From Arthrobacter ruber (GTDB lineage: Bacteria; Actinomycetota; Actinomycetes; Actinomycetales; Micrococcaceae), in contig NZ_PPTH01000017.1 of the NCBI RefSeq assembly GCF_002954225.1, positions 67,311 through 131,310 on the forward strand: a DNA stretch of 64,000 nucleotides. Reading direction: 5' to 3'. The stretch's first letter is position 1. Every line of letters starts with the position of its first letter. The position numbers and the translations under genes were made by a program. A model generated the notes under the pieces. It was not told the origin of the DNA. It did no database searches and was given only the letters and a program-made list of their open reading frames with translations. Below, one piece after another: positions 12,533 to 22,499 of this stretch.

Positions 12533-14467
12533 TCAGTCGTCGCCCTCCGTGGGCCGCGTCTCGGTCGGCTCGTCCGGGCCCTCGGTCGGTTGACCGCCCG
12601 ATGTCTCCGACGGCCCGGGGGTGGGCTCCACCGGCTCAGGGGCGGGCTCCGCCGGGGGTGCCTTCGCGACGGTCAGGACGATCTCCGTGCCCTGGTCGAC
12701 CTGCGAGCGTGCCGGCGCCGACTGCGCCGTGACGATCCCCGGGGTGACGACGCTGTTCTCGACCTCCCGGACGGAGGACGGCAACCGGACCGCAGGATCG
12801 GCCAGCAAGGCCCGGGCCTGGTCGACCGTCAGGTCCGTGAGCAGGGGGACGGTCACCTTGCCGTTGGACAGCACCAGGTTCACGGCGCTCCCGACCGGCA
12901 CCGTCTGGCCGGCCTGTGGGTTCGTGGTGATGACCCTGCCTTCCGTGACCTCAGCGCTCGTCTCCTCCGTGATCGTGCCGCCCCTCAGACCGAGGTCCTC
13001 GAGCGCGTCGCGCGCGGAGGACTCCGTGAGTCCGGCGAGAGTGTCCGGGAGCACCACGTTGGCAGGACCCAGCGAGACCGTGATGTTGACGCGCGATTCC
13101 CTCTCCACCGACGTCCCTGCCGCAGGATCGGAGGCGATGACGTCACCGGCGTCCACCGTCGCGTTGTACTCGTCGTCGGTGGAGGGCACCAGTCCCGCAT
13201 CCACCACGGCGTCGGTGGCGTCCGCCTCGCTCATGCCGACGAGGTCGGGTACGGCGACCGTGACCACCTCCTGGGAGGGCCGGGTGTCCGAGATGTTGTT
13301 CAGGAGGACGTATCCTCCCGCGAGCACGAGCAGGACCGCCACGAAGAAGACGGTGATCCAGGCGATCCTCGACGACCTCCGTCGCCGGTCCTGCAGCTCG
13401 TCCGCCGTACCGCTCGACCGCAGGAGGTCGAGCCGGTCGTCGTCCTCCGCATGGTGCGGCACGGGACGTTCCGTCGAGACCCTGTCGATGGCACGCGTCT
13501 GCGGCTCGACGGCGAGCGGGACGGCGGCCCTGGCTCCGGTCCTGACGCCGCGTGCGCGCGGTGCATGCACATCCAGCGCTTCGGTGGGCATCCCCGCTCC
13601 GCCGGCCACGGAGATGCCGTGGGCGGCGTCGAGCAGCGCCCGACGGAAGGACGCGGCGTCCTGGAAGCGGTGGTCGCGATTCTTCTGCAGCGCCTTGGCG
13701 AGCACGGAGTCGAGCGCCGGCGTCACCGCGGGTTCGAGGCTGCTGGCGACGGGCGGGTCCTCCCGCACGTGCTGGTAGGCCACGGAGACGGGGCTGTCCC
13801 CGATGAACGGCGGCCGGCCGGTGAGCAGCTCGAAGAGCAGGCAGCCCGCCGAGTACAGGTCGCTGCGCGCGTCCACCGTCTCGCCGCGGGCCTGTTCCGG
13901 GGACAGGTACTGCGCCGTGCCGAGCACGGCCTGGGTCTGCGTCATCGTGGCCTGCGAATCGGCGATCGCGCGGGCGATCCCGAAGTCCATGACCTTCACG
14001 GCGCCGTCGGGTGTGATCATGACGTTGGCCGGTTTGATGTCCCGGTGGACGATGCCGGCCTTGTGGCTGTATTCGAGGGCGCCCAGCACCCCGCCGAGGT
14101 AGGTGATGCTGTCACCCGGCGTCAGATCGCCGGACTTGACGTGGTCGCGGAGGGTGCGCCCGGCGACGTACTCCATCACGATGAAGGGCACCCGGACCTC
14201 GTGCTGCGGACGGTCGGGGATCTCCTCCTCGCCCGTGTCGTACACGGCGACGATGGTGGGGTTGTTGAGCCCCGCCACGGCCTGCGCCTCCCTGCGGAAG
14301 CGCGACTGGAAGAGCGGATCCCGTGCCAGATCCTGCCGCAGGACCTTGATGGCCACCGACCGGCCCAGACGGAGGTCGCGGCCGAGGTGCACATCGGCCA
14401 TGCCCCCGCGCCCGATCAGCTCGAGGACCTCGTACCGCCCGTTCAGGATGCGCTCGGTGGTCATCAC
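12533..14467 (-). CDS. pknB: Ser/Thr protein kinase with PASTA domains (PknB)
   Basis: 644 residues. The cytoplasmic kinase (about 10-285) has a glycine loop GRGGMADV, catalytic Lys41, HRD at 141-143, DFG at 161-163, and activation-loop threonines T174, T176 and T178 before GTAQYLSPE. A juxtamembrane linker precedes one membrane helix (about 368-390). Three PASTA domains (about 403-467, 469-536, 538-601) would sense peptidoglycan or lipid II, followed by a Pro/Glu/Thr-rich tail. Usual PknB has four PASTA repeats, so one is missing. The start is GTG at 14467 or the next codon ATG, with GGAAGG upstream. Last gene of the operon. Confidence 0.95.
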   Translation of the reverse strand: MMTTERILNGRYEVLELIGRGGMADVHLGRDLRLGRSVAIKVLRQDLARDPLFQSRFRREAQAVAGLNNPTIVAVYDTGEEEIPDRPQHEVRVPFIVMEYVAGRTLRDHVKSGDLTPGDSITYLGGVLGALEYSHKAGIVHRDIKPANVMITPDGAVKVMDFGIARAIADSQATMTQTQAVLGTAQYLSPEQARGETVDARSDLYSAGCLLFELLTGRPPFIGDSPVSVAYQHVREDPPVASSLEPAVTPALDSVLAKALQKNRDHRFQDAASFRRALLDAAHGISVAGGAGMPTEALDVHAPRARGVRTGARAAVPLAVEPQTRAIDRVSTERPVPHHAEDDDRLDLLRSSGTADELQDRRRRSSRIAWITVFFVAVLLVLAGGYVLLNNISDTRPSQEVVTVAVPDLVGMSEADATDAVVDAGLVPSTDDEYNATVDAGDVIASDPAAGTSVERESRVNITVSLGPANVVLPDTLAGLTESSARDALEDLGLRGGTITEETSAEVTEGRVITTNPQAGQTVPVGSAVNLVLSNGKVTVPLLTDLTVDQARALLADPAVRLPSSVREVENSVVTPGIVTAQSAPARSQVDQGTEIVLTVAKAPPAEPAPEPVEPTPGPSETSGGQPTEGPDEPTETRPTEGDD

Positions 14468-14498
14468 TTCGTGCCCTTCCGGCCCCGGACCGCACCGA

Positions 14499-16310
14499 TC
14501 ATGACGTGGGGGTCGCCGTCGCCGTCGGTACCGGTGCCGACGTGGGGGTGGGTGTGGGGGTGGGCGTCGGGGTGGGAGCCTGGGTCGCGGGCGGCCCTGC
14601 CGAGACGACGTAGGTCACCTGTGTCCCGGGGGAAAGCACTGCACCCGCCCCGGGATCGACCCGGATGACGGTGCCCTCCGGCTGCTGTGATGGCTCGGAT
14701 CCCACGTTGAGCGGCCTCAGGCCGAGGTCCACGAGGATCTGCTCCACCTCTGCCGCGGTCCGTCCCTGCAGGTTGGCGGGCACGGTGACCTGCTCCACCG
14801 GCTCAGGGCCCCTCGACGACGTCACGGTGATGGTTTCCCCAGGGCTGAGGCTTCCCACGGGGGCGACGTCCGTGACGAGTCCCGCCGCGACGTCCGCCGA
14901 GAACTGGCGCTGGATCTCGACGCGGAACCCCAGCGCGCCGAGTTCCGCGGCGACCTCGGCCTCGGGCCGTCCCCGGTACTGGCTCGGCGTGATGACGACG
15001 CGGTCGTCCGCTTCCGTGGTGCTCGGCGACGGCGTGGGCGAGGTGGACGGCGTCGACGGCGTCGGTGCGGGCGTCCGCGACGGAGTGGTGCTCGCGGAGG
15101 TGCTCGATGCGGCCGGCACGTCGACAGGATCGTCACCCGCCAGCAGGGGCTGGAGGATCAAGAAGGCGATGGCGGCCAGGGCCAGGAGGAGCAGGACGAT
15201 GAGGGGGATCAGCCAGGGGCTCCGGCGGTTCTCCTCCTCGCGCCGGTACGGCTGACCCGGCGGTCGGGGTTCTGCCGAGTCGACGTCCTCCTGCGACCAG
15301 TCGCGGGACGCGGCGATGCCCGCCGCGGCACCGGCCGCTGCAGGGGCCGCCACCGTCGGCAGTGCGGAGGTGGTGGGTGCGGGAACCGCCGTCGTCGCCT
15401 GCGTGTTCTGGCGCGGGACGGCGGTCGTGGCGACGTCGGCCGCGGTGCCGAAGGCGAGCATGCCCGGGACGGCAGCCTCGGCGGCGCGGACGTTGCCGGA
15501 CCGGATGGCGTCGACGGCGCGGGCCAGGGCCTCGGCGTCGGCCGGGCGGTCCGCGGGATCCTTGGCGAGCATCGAACCGACCAGCGCCCGGACCGGCTGC
15601 GGGATCGACTCCGGCAGCGGCGGTGGCGCGTCGTTGACCTGGGCCAGGGCGATGGCGATCTGCGACTCCCCGGAGAAGGGCCGGCGGCCGGCCAGCAGCT
15701 CGTACCCGATGACACCGAGGGCGTAGATGTCGGAGGAGCCCGTGGCGGGCTGGCCCGTGGCCTGCTCCGGCGCGAGGTACTGCGCCGTCCCCATGACCTG
15801 GCCCGTGGCCGTCAGGGGGACCTGGTCGGCGAGCCGGGCGATACCGAAGTCGGTGATCTTGACCCTGCCGTCGGGCATCACGAGGATGTTGCCGGGCTTC
15901 ACGTCGCGGTGCACGAGGCCCTGCCGGTGCGCGACGCCGAGGGCGGTGGCCGTCTGTCCCATGATCGAGAGGGTGCGGTCGGGCGAGAGGACCTGTTCCT
16001 TCTCGATCACGGCGGACAGCGGCTGTCCGGGCACGAGTTCCATGACGAGGTACGCCGACCCCGCCTCCTCGCCGTAGTCGAACACGTTGGCGATGCCCTC
16101 GTGGTTCAGCAGCGCGGTGTGGCGTGCCTCGGCCCGGAAGCGGTTGAGGAAGGCCGGGTCGCCCGAGTACTCCTCCTTGAGGATCTTGATCGCGACGACA
16201 CGCCCGAGGATCTGGTCGCGGGCCTTCCAGACCTCGCCCATACCGCCGATGGCGATGCGCTCGGTCAGTTCGAATCTGCCGCCCAGGGTGATTCCCGATG
16301 TGGGCCTCAT
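14499..16310 (-). CDS. pknA: Ser/Thr protein kinase (PknA-like) with two PASTA domains
   Basis: 603 residues. The kinase has Lys42 in VVAIKIL, HRD at 134-136 and DFG at 154-156, with Thr167 and Thr169 in the activation loop before [11 protein letters not shown]. An Ala/Pro-rich linker and a membrane helix (about 360-380, [18 protein letters not shown]) follow. Two extracellular PASTA domains precede a threonine-proline repeat tail encoded by a GGTGGG-like tandem repeat near 14540-14580. Mycobacterial PknA has no PASTA domains, so this is the Micrococcaceae-type paralogue. The start codon overlaps the pbpA stop by 4 bp. Confidence 0.93.
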   Translation of the reverse strand: MRPTSGITLGGRFELTERIAIGGMGEVWKARDQILGRVVAIKILKEEYSGDPAFLNRFRAEARHTALLNHEGIANVFDYGEEAGSAYLVMELVPGQPLSAVIEKEQVLSPDRTLSIMGQTATALGVAHRQGLVHRDVKPGNILVMPDGRVKITDFGIARLADQVPLTATGQVMGTAQYLAPEQATGQPATGSSDIYALGVIGYELLAGRRPFSGESQIAIALAQVNDAPPPLPESIPQPVRALVGSMLAKDPADRPADAEALARAVDAIRSGNVRAAEAAVPGMLAFGTAADVATTAVPRQNTQATTAVPAPTTSALPTVAAPAAAGAAAGIAASRDWSQEDVDSAEPRPPGQPYRREEENRRSPWLIPLIVLLLLALAAIAFLILQPLLAGDDPVDVPAASSTSASTTPSRTPAPTPSTPSTSPTPSPSTTEADDRVVITPSQYRGRPEAEVAAELGALGFRVEIQRQFSADVAAGLVTDVAPVGSLSPGETITVTSSRGPEPVEQVTVPANLQGRTAAEVEQILVDLGLRPLNVGSEPSQQPEGTVIRVDPGAGAVLSPGTQVTYVVSAGPPATQAPTPTPTPTPTPTSAPVPTATATPTS

Positions 16311-17755
16311 CTGTTCAACACCGCCTCTATGAGTCTCTTGGCACTGGGTGAGGTCAGCTGCTGACCAGTAGGGATGTCCACGTTCTCCATCACGATCGAT
16401 ATGGCTACCTGGGGGTCGTCCGCCGGGGCGAATCCCGTGAACCAGGCGTTGTCGCCGGTCTCGGAGACCTCGGCGGTGCCCGTCTTGCCGGCCACCCGGA
16501 CTCCGGGAACCCGGGCTCCGGCCGCCGTGCCGTTGTCCACGACGTTCACCATCCAGTCGGTGAGCTGGTCCGCCGTCGCCTGGCTGACCGACTGGCGGAG
16601 CACCTCGGGCTGGGGCGACTCGATCAGCTTGAGGTCCGCGGCGCGGATCGACTTGATGAGCTGCGGCTGCATCTGCTGCCCGTCGTTGGCGATGGCCGAG
16701 GCCACCATGGCCATCTGGAGCGGCGTCACGCGCGTGTCGAACTGCCCGATGGCGGACTGTGCCAGTTCGGGTTCCGTCAGGTCCGAGGGGAAGGTGCTCG
16801 CGATGACCTGCGTGGGGATGGACAGTTCCTCGCCAAAACCGAACTTCGCGGCCTGCTCCTGGATGGCGTCCTCACCGAGATCCAGCGCGATCTGCGCGAA
16901 GGGCGTGTTGCAGGACTGCTCCAGGGCGAACCGGAGATCCGCCGTCGTCCTGCTCGCGCAGCCGCCGGTGACGAAGTTGGGCAGCGCGTACTCGATGCCG
17001 GGGAACTCGAGGGCCGGCGGGTTGGGGATCTCCGACCGGGCGTCGTACCGCCCGGACTCGAGGGCCGCCGCGGCGTCGATGAGCTTGAACACGGATCCCG
17101 GGGCCACGAGGGACTGCGTGGCCGGATTGGAGTAGATGGAGAGGCCCGGCTGCTCGTTGAGCAGCGCGGCGTTCTGCTCGATCACGGCGGTGTCGTGGCC
17201 CGAGACGAGATTCGGGTCGTAGGTCGGCTTGGAGACCATCGCCAGGATGTTGCCCGTGGAGGGCTCCATGACCACGATCGAACCCCGCTGTCCGTCCGGG
17301 ATGAGGTCCGATGCGAGTCTCTGGATCTGGGGGTCGATGGTCAGCTCCACGGATGCGCCCTCGGATCCCGCACCGGAGAACAGCCGGACCATCCGGTCGT
17401 AGAACAGGGAGCTGCTGGTACCGGAGAGGATGTCGGATTGCGACTGCTCGAGCTGCGTCGATCCGAGCGACAGGGAGTAGTAGCCCGTCAGGTGCGCGTA
17501 CAGCTCGGGCTCCTCGTAGACGCGCTGGAAGTTGAACTCGTCGTCGGAGGGTACGGACTGGGCGATGGCCCGGCCGTCCACCAGGATGGCCCCGCGCTGC
17601 CGGCCGAAATCCTGGTACAGCTGGCGGCTGTTCCACTCCGGCCGATCGGTGTTCAGGCTCTCCGCCTGGAAGAACTGCACGAAGGTGAGGGAACCGAGCA
17701 CGAGCGCGAACATGCCGATCGCCACGACCCACGCACTGCGGATGGCCTGGTTCAT
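16307..17755 (-). CDS. pbpA: Penicillin-binding protein 2-type transpeptidase
   Basis: 482 residues. An N-terminal membrane anchor (about 8-27) leads to a periplasmic dimerisation region and a class B transpeptidase. The catalytic serine is in PGSVFKL (SxxK), the second motif is SCN in EQSCNTPF, and the third is KTG in VAGKTGTAE. It cross-links peptidoglycan together with the neighbouring SEDS glycosyltransferase. The ATG at 17755 overlaps the rodA/ftsW stop (ATGA), and the frame extends further upstream only as non-homologous sequence. The pbpA-rodA pairing and kinase/phosphatase neighbours fit growth-coordinated control. Confidence 0.95.
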   Translation of the reverse strand: MNQAIRSAWVVAIGMFALVLGSLTFVQFFQAESLNTDRPEWNSRQLYQDFGRQRGAILVDGRAIAQSVPSDDEFNFQRVYEEPELYAHLTGYYSLSLGSTQLEQSQSDILSGTSSSLFYDRMVRLFSGAGSEGASVELTIDPQIQRLASDLIPDGQRGSIVVMEPSTGNILAMVSKPTYDPNLVSGHDTAVIEQNAALLNEQPGLSIYSNPATQSLVAPGSVFKLIDAAAALESGRYDARSEIPNPPALEFPGIEYALPNFVTGGCASRTTADLRFALEQSCNTPFAQIALDLGEDAIQEQAAKFGFGEELSIPTQVIASTFPSDLTEPELAQSAIGQFDTRVTPLQMAMVASAIANDGQQMQPQLIKSIRAADLKLIESPQPEVLRQSVSQATADQLTDWMVNVVDNGTAAGARVPGVRVAGKTGTAEVSETGDNAWFTGFAPADDPQVAISIVMENVDIPTGQQLTSPSAKRLIEAVLNR

Positions 17756-19173
17756 CGCGTCGCCTCCCTCTCGGCCCTCTTCTTGACGGGCTTGCCGTTC
17801 ACACCGAGCGCCTCGGGGAACGAGTCCTTCATCGGTCCCGTCGGCGCCGGTCGCCGCGCGGTCTCGGAGATCAGGAGGATCAACGCCACAATGAGCCAGT
17901 TTGCCAGCAACGAGGACCCACCCGCGGACATGAACGGCGTGGTGAGGCCGGTCAGGGGGATCAGGCGCGTGATGCCGCCGATCACCACGAAGCACTGCAG
18001 GGCGATGGTGAAGGAGAGACCGCACGCGAGCAGCTTCCCGAAACCGTCCTTCGTGCCGAGCGCCGCCCGGATGCCGCGGGAGACGAGGATCATGTACAGC
18101 ATCACGATCGCGACGACACCGATGAGTCCGAGTTCCTCGCCCAGCGCCGCGATGATCATGTCGCTGTTGGCATACGTCACGAGATCCGGCCTGCCCCCAC
18201 CGAGGCCGGTTCCGAGCAGCCCGCCGTTAGCCAGGCCGAAAAGACCCTGGACCACCTGATGGCTTCCCCCCGGGACGCGCTCGTACACCTCGGGCGAGAA
18301 CGCGTTGATCCAGGAATCGAAGCGGAGCGCCACGTGGGAGAACAGTTCGAGGGCCACGAAGACCCCGGCGCCGATCGCCGCCAGGCCGATCAGCACCCAG
18401 CTGACCCGGCTCGTGGCGACGTAGATCATGACCATGAAGAGACCGAAGAAGAGGATCGACGAGCCGAGGTCGCGCTGGAAGATCAGCACGCCGATGCTCA
18501 CCAGCCAGGCCGCGCCCATCGGGGCCAGGTCCCGGAAGCGCGGGAACTGCAGCGGCCCGATCTTCTTGCCCGCCAGCAGGATCAGGTCCCGGTTGGTCGA
18601 TAGATACCCAGCAAAGAATATTGCGAGGGTGATCTTCGCGACCTCGCCGGGCTGGAAGGTACCGAAGCCGACGGAGATCCAGATGCGTGCTCCGTTGATC
18701 TCCAGCCCGAGCGGCGTCAGGGGCAGCAGCAGCAGGACGGCACTGACGATCAGGGAGATGTAGGTGAAGCGGCGCAGGATCCTGTGGTCGCGCAGCAGGA
18801 GGAGCAGGATGGCCGCTGCACCGATGGCCACGGCTGTCCAGAGGACCTGCTGCGGGGCCACGGGGGCGAAGTCCGGGTTTACGGCCGCGGCCAGGTCCAG
18901 GCGATGGATCATCGCCAGGCCGATCCCATTGAGGGCGATGACAACCGGAAGAATCACAGGATCGGCATATTTGGCGCGGAAGCGCAGGATTCCGTGGACG
19001 AACAGGCCCATCAGACCCAGCGTGAGGGCCTGCGACCAGAAGTAGTCGCTGAAGGGCTCCTCCCGTCCGGTACCGGCGAGGTAGTTGGCTCCGACGGCGA
19101 CGGCGAGGGCGAGCACCAGGAGCGCGAGCTCGACATTGCGCCGCGACCGCGGCACGGTCAGGACATCACTCAT
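17752..19173 (-). CDS. rodA: SEDS-family peptidoglycan glycosyltransferase (RodA/FtsW)
   Basis: 473 residues with about twelve membrane helices. The family signatures NGARIWISVGFGTFQPGEVAKI, FQRDLGSS, ANSDMIIAALGEELG and GLTTPFMSAGGSS are all present. SEDS proteins polymerise lipid II into glycan strands with a class B PBP partner, here the coupled pbpA. Assignment to RodA rather than FtsW follows the pbpA pairing and the mycobacterial order. ATG at 19173 overlaps the end of pstP by 8 bp; longer starts would read through proline-rich sequence that belongs to the pstP frame. Confidence 0.95.
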   Translation of the reverse strand: MSDVLTVPRSRRNVELALLVLALAVAVGANYLAGTGREEPFSDYFWSQALTLGLMGLFVHGILRFRAKYADPVILPVVIALNGIGLAMIHRLDLAAAVNPDFAPVAPQQVLWTAVAIGAAAILLLLLRDHRILRRFTYISLIVSAVLLLLPLTPLGLEINGARIWISVGFGTFQPGEVAKITLAIFFAGYLSTNRDLILLAGKKIGPLQFPRFRDLAPMGAAWLVSIGVLIFQRDLGSSILFFGLFMVMIYVATSRVSWVLIGLAAIGAGVFVALELFSHVALRFDSWINAFSPEVYERVPGGSHQVVQGLFGLANGGLLGTGLGGGRPDLVTYANSDMIIAALGEELGLIGVVAIVMLYMILVSRGIRAALGTKDGFGKLLACGLSFTIALQCFVVIGGITRLIPLTGLTTPFMSAGGSSLLANWLIVALILLISETARRPAPTGPMKDSFPEALGVNGKPVKKRAEREATR

Positions 19174-20806
19174 TGGCTGTATCTCCGCAGTCGGCGGCGG
19201 GGGACGAGGGGTTCGGCGACGGCGACCCGGAGGCGCCGGGTGTCGCTGTGGAAGCGGGCGTTGCGGAGGGAACCGGCGTCGCGGAGGGGGCCGGAGTTGC
19301 GGAGGGAGCCGGTGACGCCGACGGAGCGGGTGTCCCGGAAGGGGCCGAGGGGGAGGGCGTTGGTGTTCCGGAGGGTGCCGGTGTTCCGGAGGGCCCCGGG
19401 GACGGGGACGCCGCTCCGGGGGCGGGATCGCAGGAGACGGCTCGCAGTTCGCTGCGCAGGTCACCCACGATCCGCTCGGCTTCCTCGAGGCCCGCCGCCG
19501 GAAGCGTGTTCATCACCCGCGATCGCTGGTACTCGGGCAGGTTCGAGACCGGGATGTCGGTCACCTCGTAGACCTCACTGAGGCTGATGGGCCCGAGCCT
19601 CTGCGGCACGCCGGTGAAGATGGCCACACGGTTCTCCGACTCCGCCACGTAGTAGCGCGTCTGGGTCCAGGTGTAGCCGAGGCCGAGGACGGCGATCAGG
19701 ATGAGCGTCATGAGGGACAGGAACGCCGGGACCAGCCAGCGTCGACGCGGCGTCGTGGTGTCGTTGCCGGTGTCGTCCCCGTCGTCGAGTTCGGGCTCCG
19801 CCTTATGCGTCAGCATCATCGCGGCACGCCGCTCGGTCGAGCGTTGCGTCACGATCGGGATCTGCCCGGTCTCGGTGGCGAGGGCCGCGGATCCCACGAG
19901 GACGTGCGGCCGTGTCAGCAGATCCTGGCGGATGATGTCCGCGCGGATGGCGGTACCGGGAAGGTCACCGTTCCGGTCGATCTCGTGCAAGGACGCCGCG
20001 GCGGGCGCGGCCGGGGTGTCGCGTTCGCCCGCGGCCTGCCGCGCCGGGGGGATCGAGGCAGGAGGTGCGGAGTCGTCGTCGTCCGCTTCGATGACCTCGA
20101 CGACGGCGATGGTGATGTTGTCGGGCGAACCGCCCGCCAGGGTCAGCTCGACGAGGGTGTTCACGCAGTCGCGGATATCCCTGGTCTCGCGCATGACCTG
20201 CTCCACGATGCGGTCGCTGAGCACCGCGTTCAGGCCGTCGGAGCAGAGCAGCCAGCGTTCACCGGGCACGGCGTCGAACTGCTCGAGGTCCAGTTCGGGG
20301 CTCGCGTCGACGTCGCCGAGGACGCGCATCAGCACGTTCTTGTGCGGATGGATCTCCGCCTCCTCCGGCCGGAGGCGTCCTTCGTCGATGAGGCGCTGCA
20401 CGAAGGTGTGGTCGGTGGTGATCTGCGTGAACACCCCGTCCTTGAGGCGGTAGGCGCGGGAATCGCCGATATGGGCGAGTTGCAGCGTCGCGTCCTCGAG
20501 CAGGATCGCCGTCACGGTGGTGCCCATGCCCGCGAGCTGGGGGTTGGTGGCCACGAGTTCGGAGAGCAGCGAGTTGGCGGTCTGGATCTCGTCGGCAAGA
20601 TGCGTGCCGGCCTTGCCGCCGTGGGCGTTGTGGTCGAGGTGCACCAGGTCCAGGACGGTCGAGGCGGAGGCCACGTTGCCGCCCGCATGTCCGCCCATGC
20701 CGTCGGCGACGACGGCCAGATAGCGGCCCACGTAGGCGGAGTCGTCGTTCTTCGCCCGGACCATGCCCACGTCGGAGCGGGCGGCGAACCTCAGGGCAAG
20801 CCGCAC
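19166..20806 (-). CDS. pstP: PP2C-type Ser/Thr phosphatase
   Basis: 546 residues. The PP2C domain (about 5-240) has RAKNDDS, VADGMGGHAGG, GTTVTAIL, HIGDSRAYRL and SDGLNAVLSD, with the metal-binding aspartates in place. A cytoplasmic linker leads to a membrane helix (about 355-378), then about 170 extracellular residues. The last 80 or so are a degenerate PSGTPAPS-type repeat ending in ADCGDTANE. It dephosphorylates PknA, PknB and their substrates. GTG start, 2 bp after fhaB. Confidence 0.95.
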   Translation of the reverse strand: MRLALRFAARSDVGMVRAKNDDSAYVGRYLAVVADGMGGHAGGNVASASTVLDLVHLDHNAHGGKAGTHLADEIQTANSLLSELVATNPQLAGMGTTVTAILLEDATLQLAHIGDSRAYRLKDGVFTQITTDHTFVQRLIDEGRLRPEEAEIHPHKNVLMRVLGDVDASPELDLEQFDAVPGERWLLCSDGLNAVLSDRIVEQVMRETRDIRDCVNTLVELTLAGGSPDNITIAVVEVIEADDDDSAPPASIPPARQAAGERDTPAAPAAASLHEIDRNGDLPGTAIRADIIRQDLLTRPHVLVGSAALATETGQIPIVTQRSTERRAAMMLTHKAEPELDDGDDTGNDTTTPRRRWLVPAFLSLMTLILIAVLGLGYTWTQTRYYVAESENRVAIFTGVPQRLGPISLSEVYEVTDIPVSNLPEYQRSRVMNTLPAAGLEEAERIVGDLRSELRAVSCDPAPGAASPSPGPSGTPAPSGTPTPSPSAPSGTPAPSASPAPSATPAPSATPVPSATPASTATPGASGSPSPNPSSPAADCGDTANE

Positions 20807-20808
20807 GC

Positions 20809-21297
20809 CTACTGCCTCAATTCGATGACCGTCTTACCGATCCGGATGGGGACGCCGGGCTCGACGGGCAGGGCGCGGGTGAGCTGCGTGCCTGCCAGGT
20901 AGGTCCCGTTGGTGGATCCCAGGTCCTCGATGAACCAGCGGCTGCCCTGCGGGAACAGGCGGGCATGGCGGCCTGACGCGTAGTCGTCCTCGAGCACGAG
21001 GGTCGCCTCCTGAGCGCGTCCGAGGAGGATCGGACTCGCTGCGAGGTCCAGCGTGGTCCCGGTGAGCGGTCCCTCGGTGACGACGAGTCGACGCGCGGGT
21101 GTGCGCACGGGCGCCGGCTCCTCCACGAGCTCGGGATTCCTGCGGATCTCCCGTGCCGTGGGCGTGCCGACCTTGTTGCGCCGGCCCACCACGAGGTCGC
21201 GGCGCAGCGCCCCCACGGTGCTGAGGACCAGGACCCACAGCAGGATCAGGAATCCGAAGCGCAGGAGCGTGACGGTCAGTTCCCCGGCTTCGCTCAT
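20809..21297 (-). CDS. fhaB: FHA-domain protein FhaB/FipA
   Basis: 162 residues: an N-terminal membrane helix (about 5-25, LLRFGFLILLWVLVLSTV), a basic linker (RRNKVGTPTAREIRRNP), and a C-terminal FHA domain (about 70-160). The FHA motifs are ILLGR, GRHARLF and DLGSTNGTYL. FHA domains bind phosphothreonine; the mycobacterial homologue links PknA/B signalling to FtsZ and FtsQ. Its ATG overlaps the fhaA stop by 4 bp, and pstP begins 2 bp after it. Confidence 0.93.
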   Translation of the reverse strand: MSEAGELTVTLLRFGFLILLWVLVLSTVGALRRDLVVGRRNKVGTPTAREIRRNPELVEEPAPVRTPARRLVVTEGPLTGTTLDLAASPILLGRAQEATLVLEDDYASGRHARLFPQGSRWFIEDLGSTNGTYLAGTQLTRALPVEPGVPIRIGKTVIELRQ

Positions 21298-22034
21298 CGC
21301 TGGGCACCACTGTTCTGTGCCGGCACCAGGCGGAAGGTGAGGCGGGACCGCCCCATGGTGATCACGGATCCGTCCGTGAGTTCGGTCTGCCCGTCCACGT
21401 GCTGTCCGTTGACGTAGCTGCCGTTGGTGGAGCCGAGGTCGACGGCGTATACGCGTCCCTCGTGGACCCGGATCTCGAGGTGTCGTCGGGAGACGCCGGT
21501 GTCGTCGACGGGGATGTCCGCCTCGGAGGACCGACCGAGCACGATCGATCCCGAGTTGATCGAGTAGCGCCGGCCGTCGATCTCGAGGATCGGCTGATAG
21601 CGGGTGGGCTGGCGTCGTGGCGCCGCAGGCGCGGTCGGGGCGGCCGGGCGGTGGGCGGCGGCCTGCTTCTCGATCGACGAATCGATTTCGAAGACACCCG
21701 CCTTCAGGTCCGGATCATGCTCGAACGAGACGCGGACGGGCCCCTGGAGGCTGTACTGCTGGCTGTTGACGTGCGCGATCACGACGTCGCAGAGCTCTTC
21801 GGCGAGGGCCGAGCCCCACTGCTGGGCGAGGGCGAAGTCGGAGTCGGACAGGCGCGCCGAGAACACGTTGGGGGCGAGGGTACGGCCCTGGGACAGGACG
21901 AGGGAGCGGTTGTCCAGTTCCTTGCGCAGGGCGCTGGCGATCTCGAGAGGCTGGACCTGGGATCGCGAGCCCGTGGTGAAGGCGCCCCGGACCAGCTTCT
22001 CGAGTCCGCGCTCGACGTTGTCGAGAATGCCCAT
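21294..22034 (-). CDS. fhaA: DUF3662/FHA-domain protein FhaA
   Basis: 246 residues. The N-terminal DUF3662 domain starts MGILDNVERGLEKLVRGAF and runs to about residue 120. A linker with proline and arginine leads to the FHA domain (about 155-240) with IVLGRSSEADI, VSRRHLEI and DLGSTNGSYVNG. In mycobacteria FhaA binds phosphorylated MurJ-type partners to slow peptidoglycan synthesis. First gene of the minus-strand operon, with a strong GGGAGGAGG ribosome-binding site. The C-terminus overlaps fhaB. Confidence 0.95.
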   Translation of the reverse strand: MGILDNVERGLEKLVRGAFTTGSRSQVQPLEIASALRKELDNRSLVLSQGRTLAPNVFSARLSDSDFALAQQWGSALAEELCDVVIAHVNSQQYSLQGPVRVSFEHDPDLKAGVFEIDSSIEKQAAAHRPAAPTAPAAPRRQPTRYQPILEIDGRRYSINSGSIVLGRSSEADIPVDDTGVSRRHLEIRVHEGRVYAVDLGSTNGSYVNGQHVDGQTELTDGSVITMGRSRLTFRLVPAQNSGAQR

Positions 22035-22353
22035 ACGTCGCCTCCTCCCTCGTGCTGCACTGTGGTTTCGGACCCCGCCAGCGGTGGCTGCGGGGCTTCT
22101 CCCGGTCCTGGGGACGGCGATGTCCAGCCGGGCATGTTCAGACCGATACTACTGGGAGCCTCTGGGAATGGGCTCCATCGGCGGGTCCGGAGGATTACTT
22201 TGTCCTAACGATCCGCCGATCGCGCACGGGTGCCGGGAGCCGCCGGAGGACGGAGGAACCGTGCCGTTTAGGTGATTCCACCGGTGCTCGGCTATGCTGG
22301 ACTCTGCTGTTCACAACACCTGCGCCTGGCGTACGGAGTTGGGATCTCGAGAT
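22035..22353. promoter_or_regulatory. Intergenic region with fhaA-operon and tRNA-Leu promoters
   Basis: These 319 bases hold no gene I can support. For the minus-strand operon, TAGTAT (22151 to 22146) is a possible -10 box, without a clear -35, giving a leader of about 100 nt. For tRNA-Leu, TATGCT at 22293-22298 is a possible -10 box. Both are weak matches. Confidence 0.35.
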
Positions 22354-22436
22354 GCGCGAGTGGCGGAACGGCAGACGCGCTGGCTTCAGGTGCCAGTATC
22401 CGAAAGGGTGTGGGGGTTCAAATCCCCCCTCGCGCA
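22354..22436 (+). tRNA. leuT: tRNA-Leu (CAG)
   Basis: An 83-nt class II tRNA. The acceptor GCGCGAG pairs with CTCGCGC, the anticodon stem-loop is CTGGC-TTCAGGT-GCCAG (anticodon CAG), the variable arm is long, the T-arm is GGGGG-TTCAAAT-CCCCC and the discriminator is A. It marks the end of the conserved fhaA-side block, as leuT does in mycobacteria. Confidence 0.97.
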
Positions 22437-22445
22437 CACTGTACG

Positions 22446-22484
22446 ACGACGAAGGGCCCCCGCTGTGCGGAGGCCCTTCGTCGT
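22446..22484. terminator. Terminator after tRNA-Leu and dnaE2
   Basis: An 18-bp stem with one mismatch (22446-22463 with 22467-22484) and a TGT loop, 10 nt after tRNA-Leu. It also lies 16 nt beyond the dnaE2 stop on the other strand, so it probably serves both. Confidence 0.8.
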
Positions 22485-22499
22485 AGGTGGCGGGTGATG

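Noticed and set aside
22354-22436. tRNA-Leu as an integration site
   Set aside because: No copy of its 3' end, integrase or mobile gene is seen in the following region.
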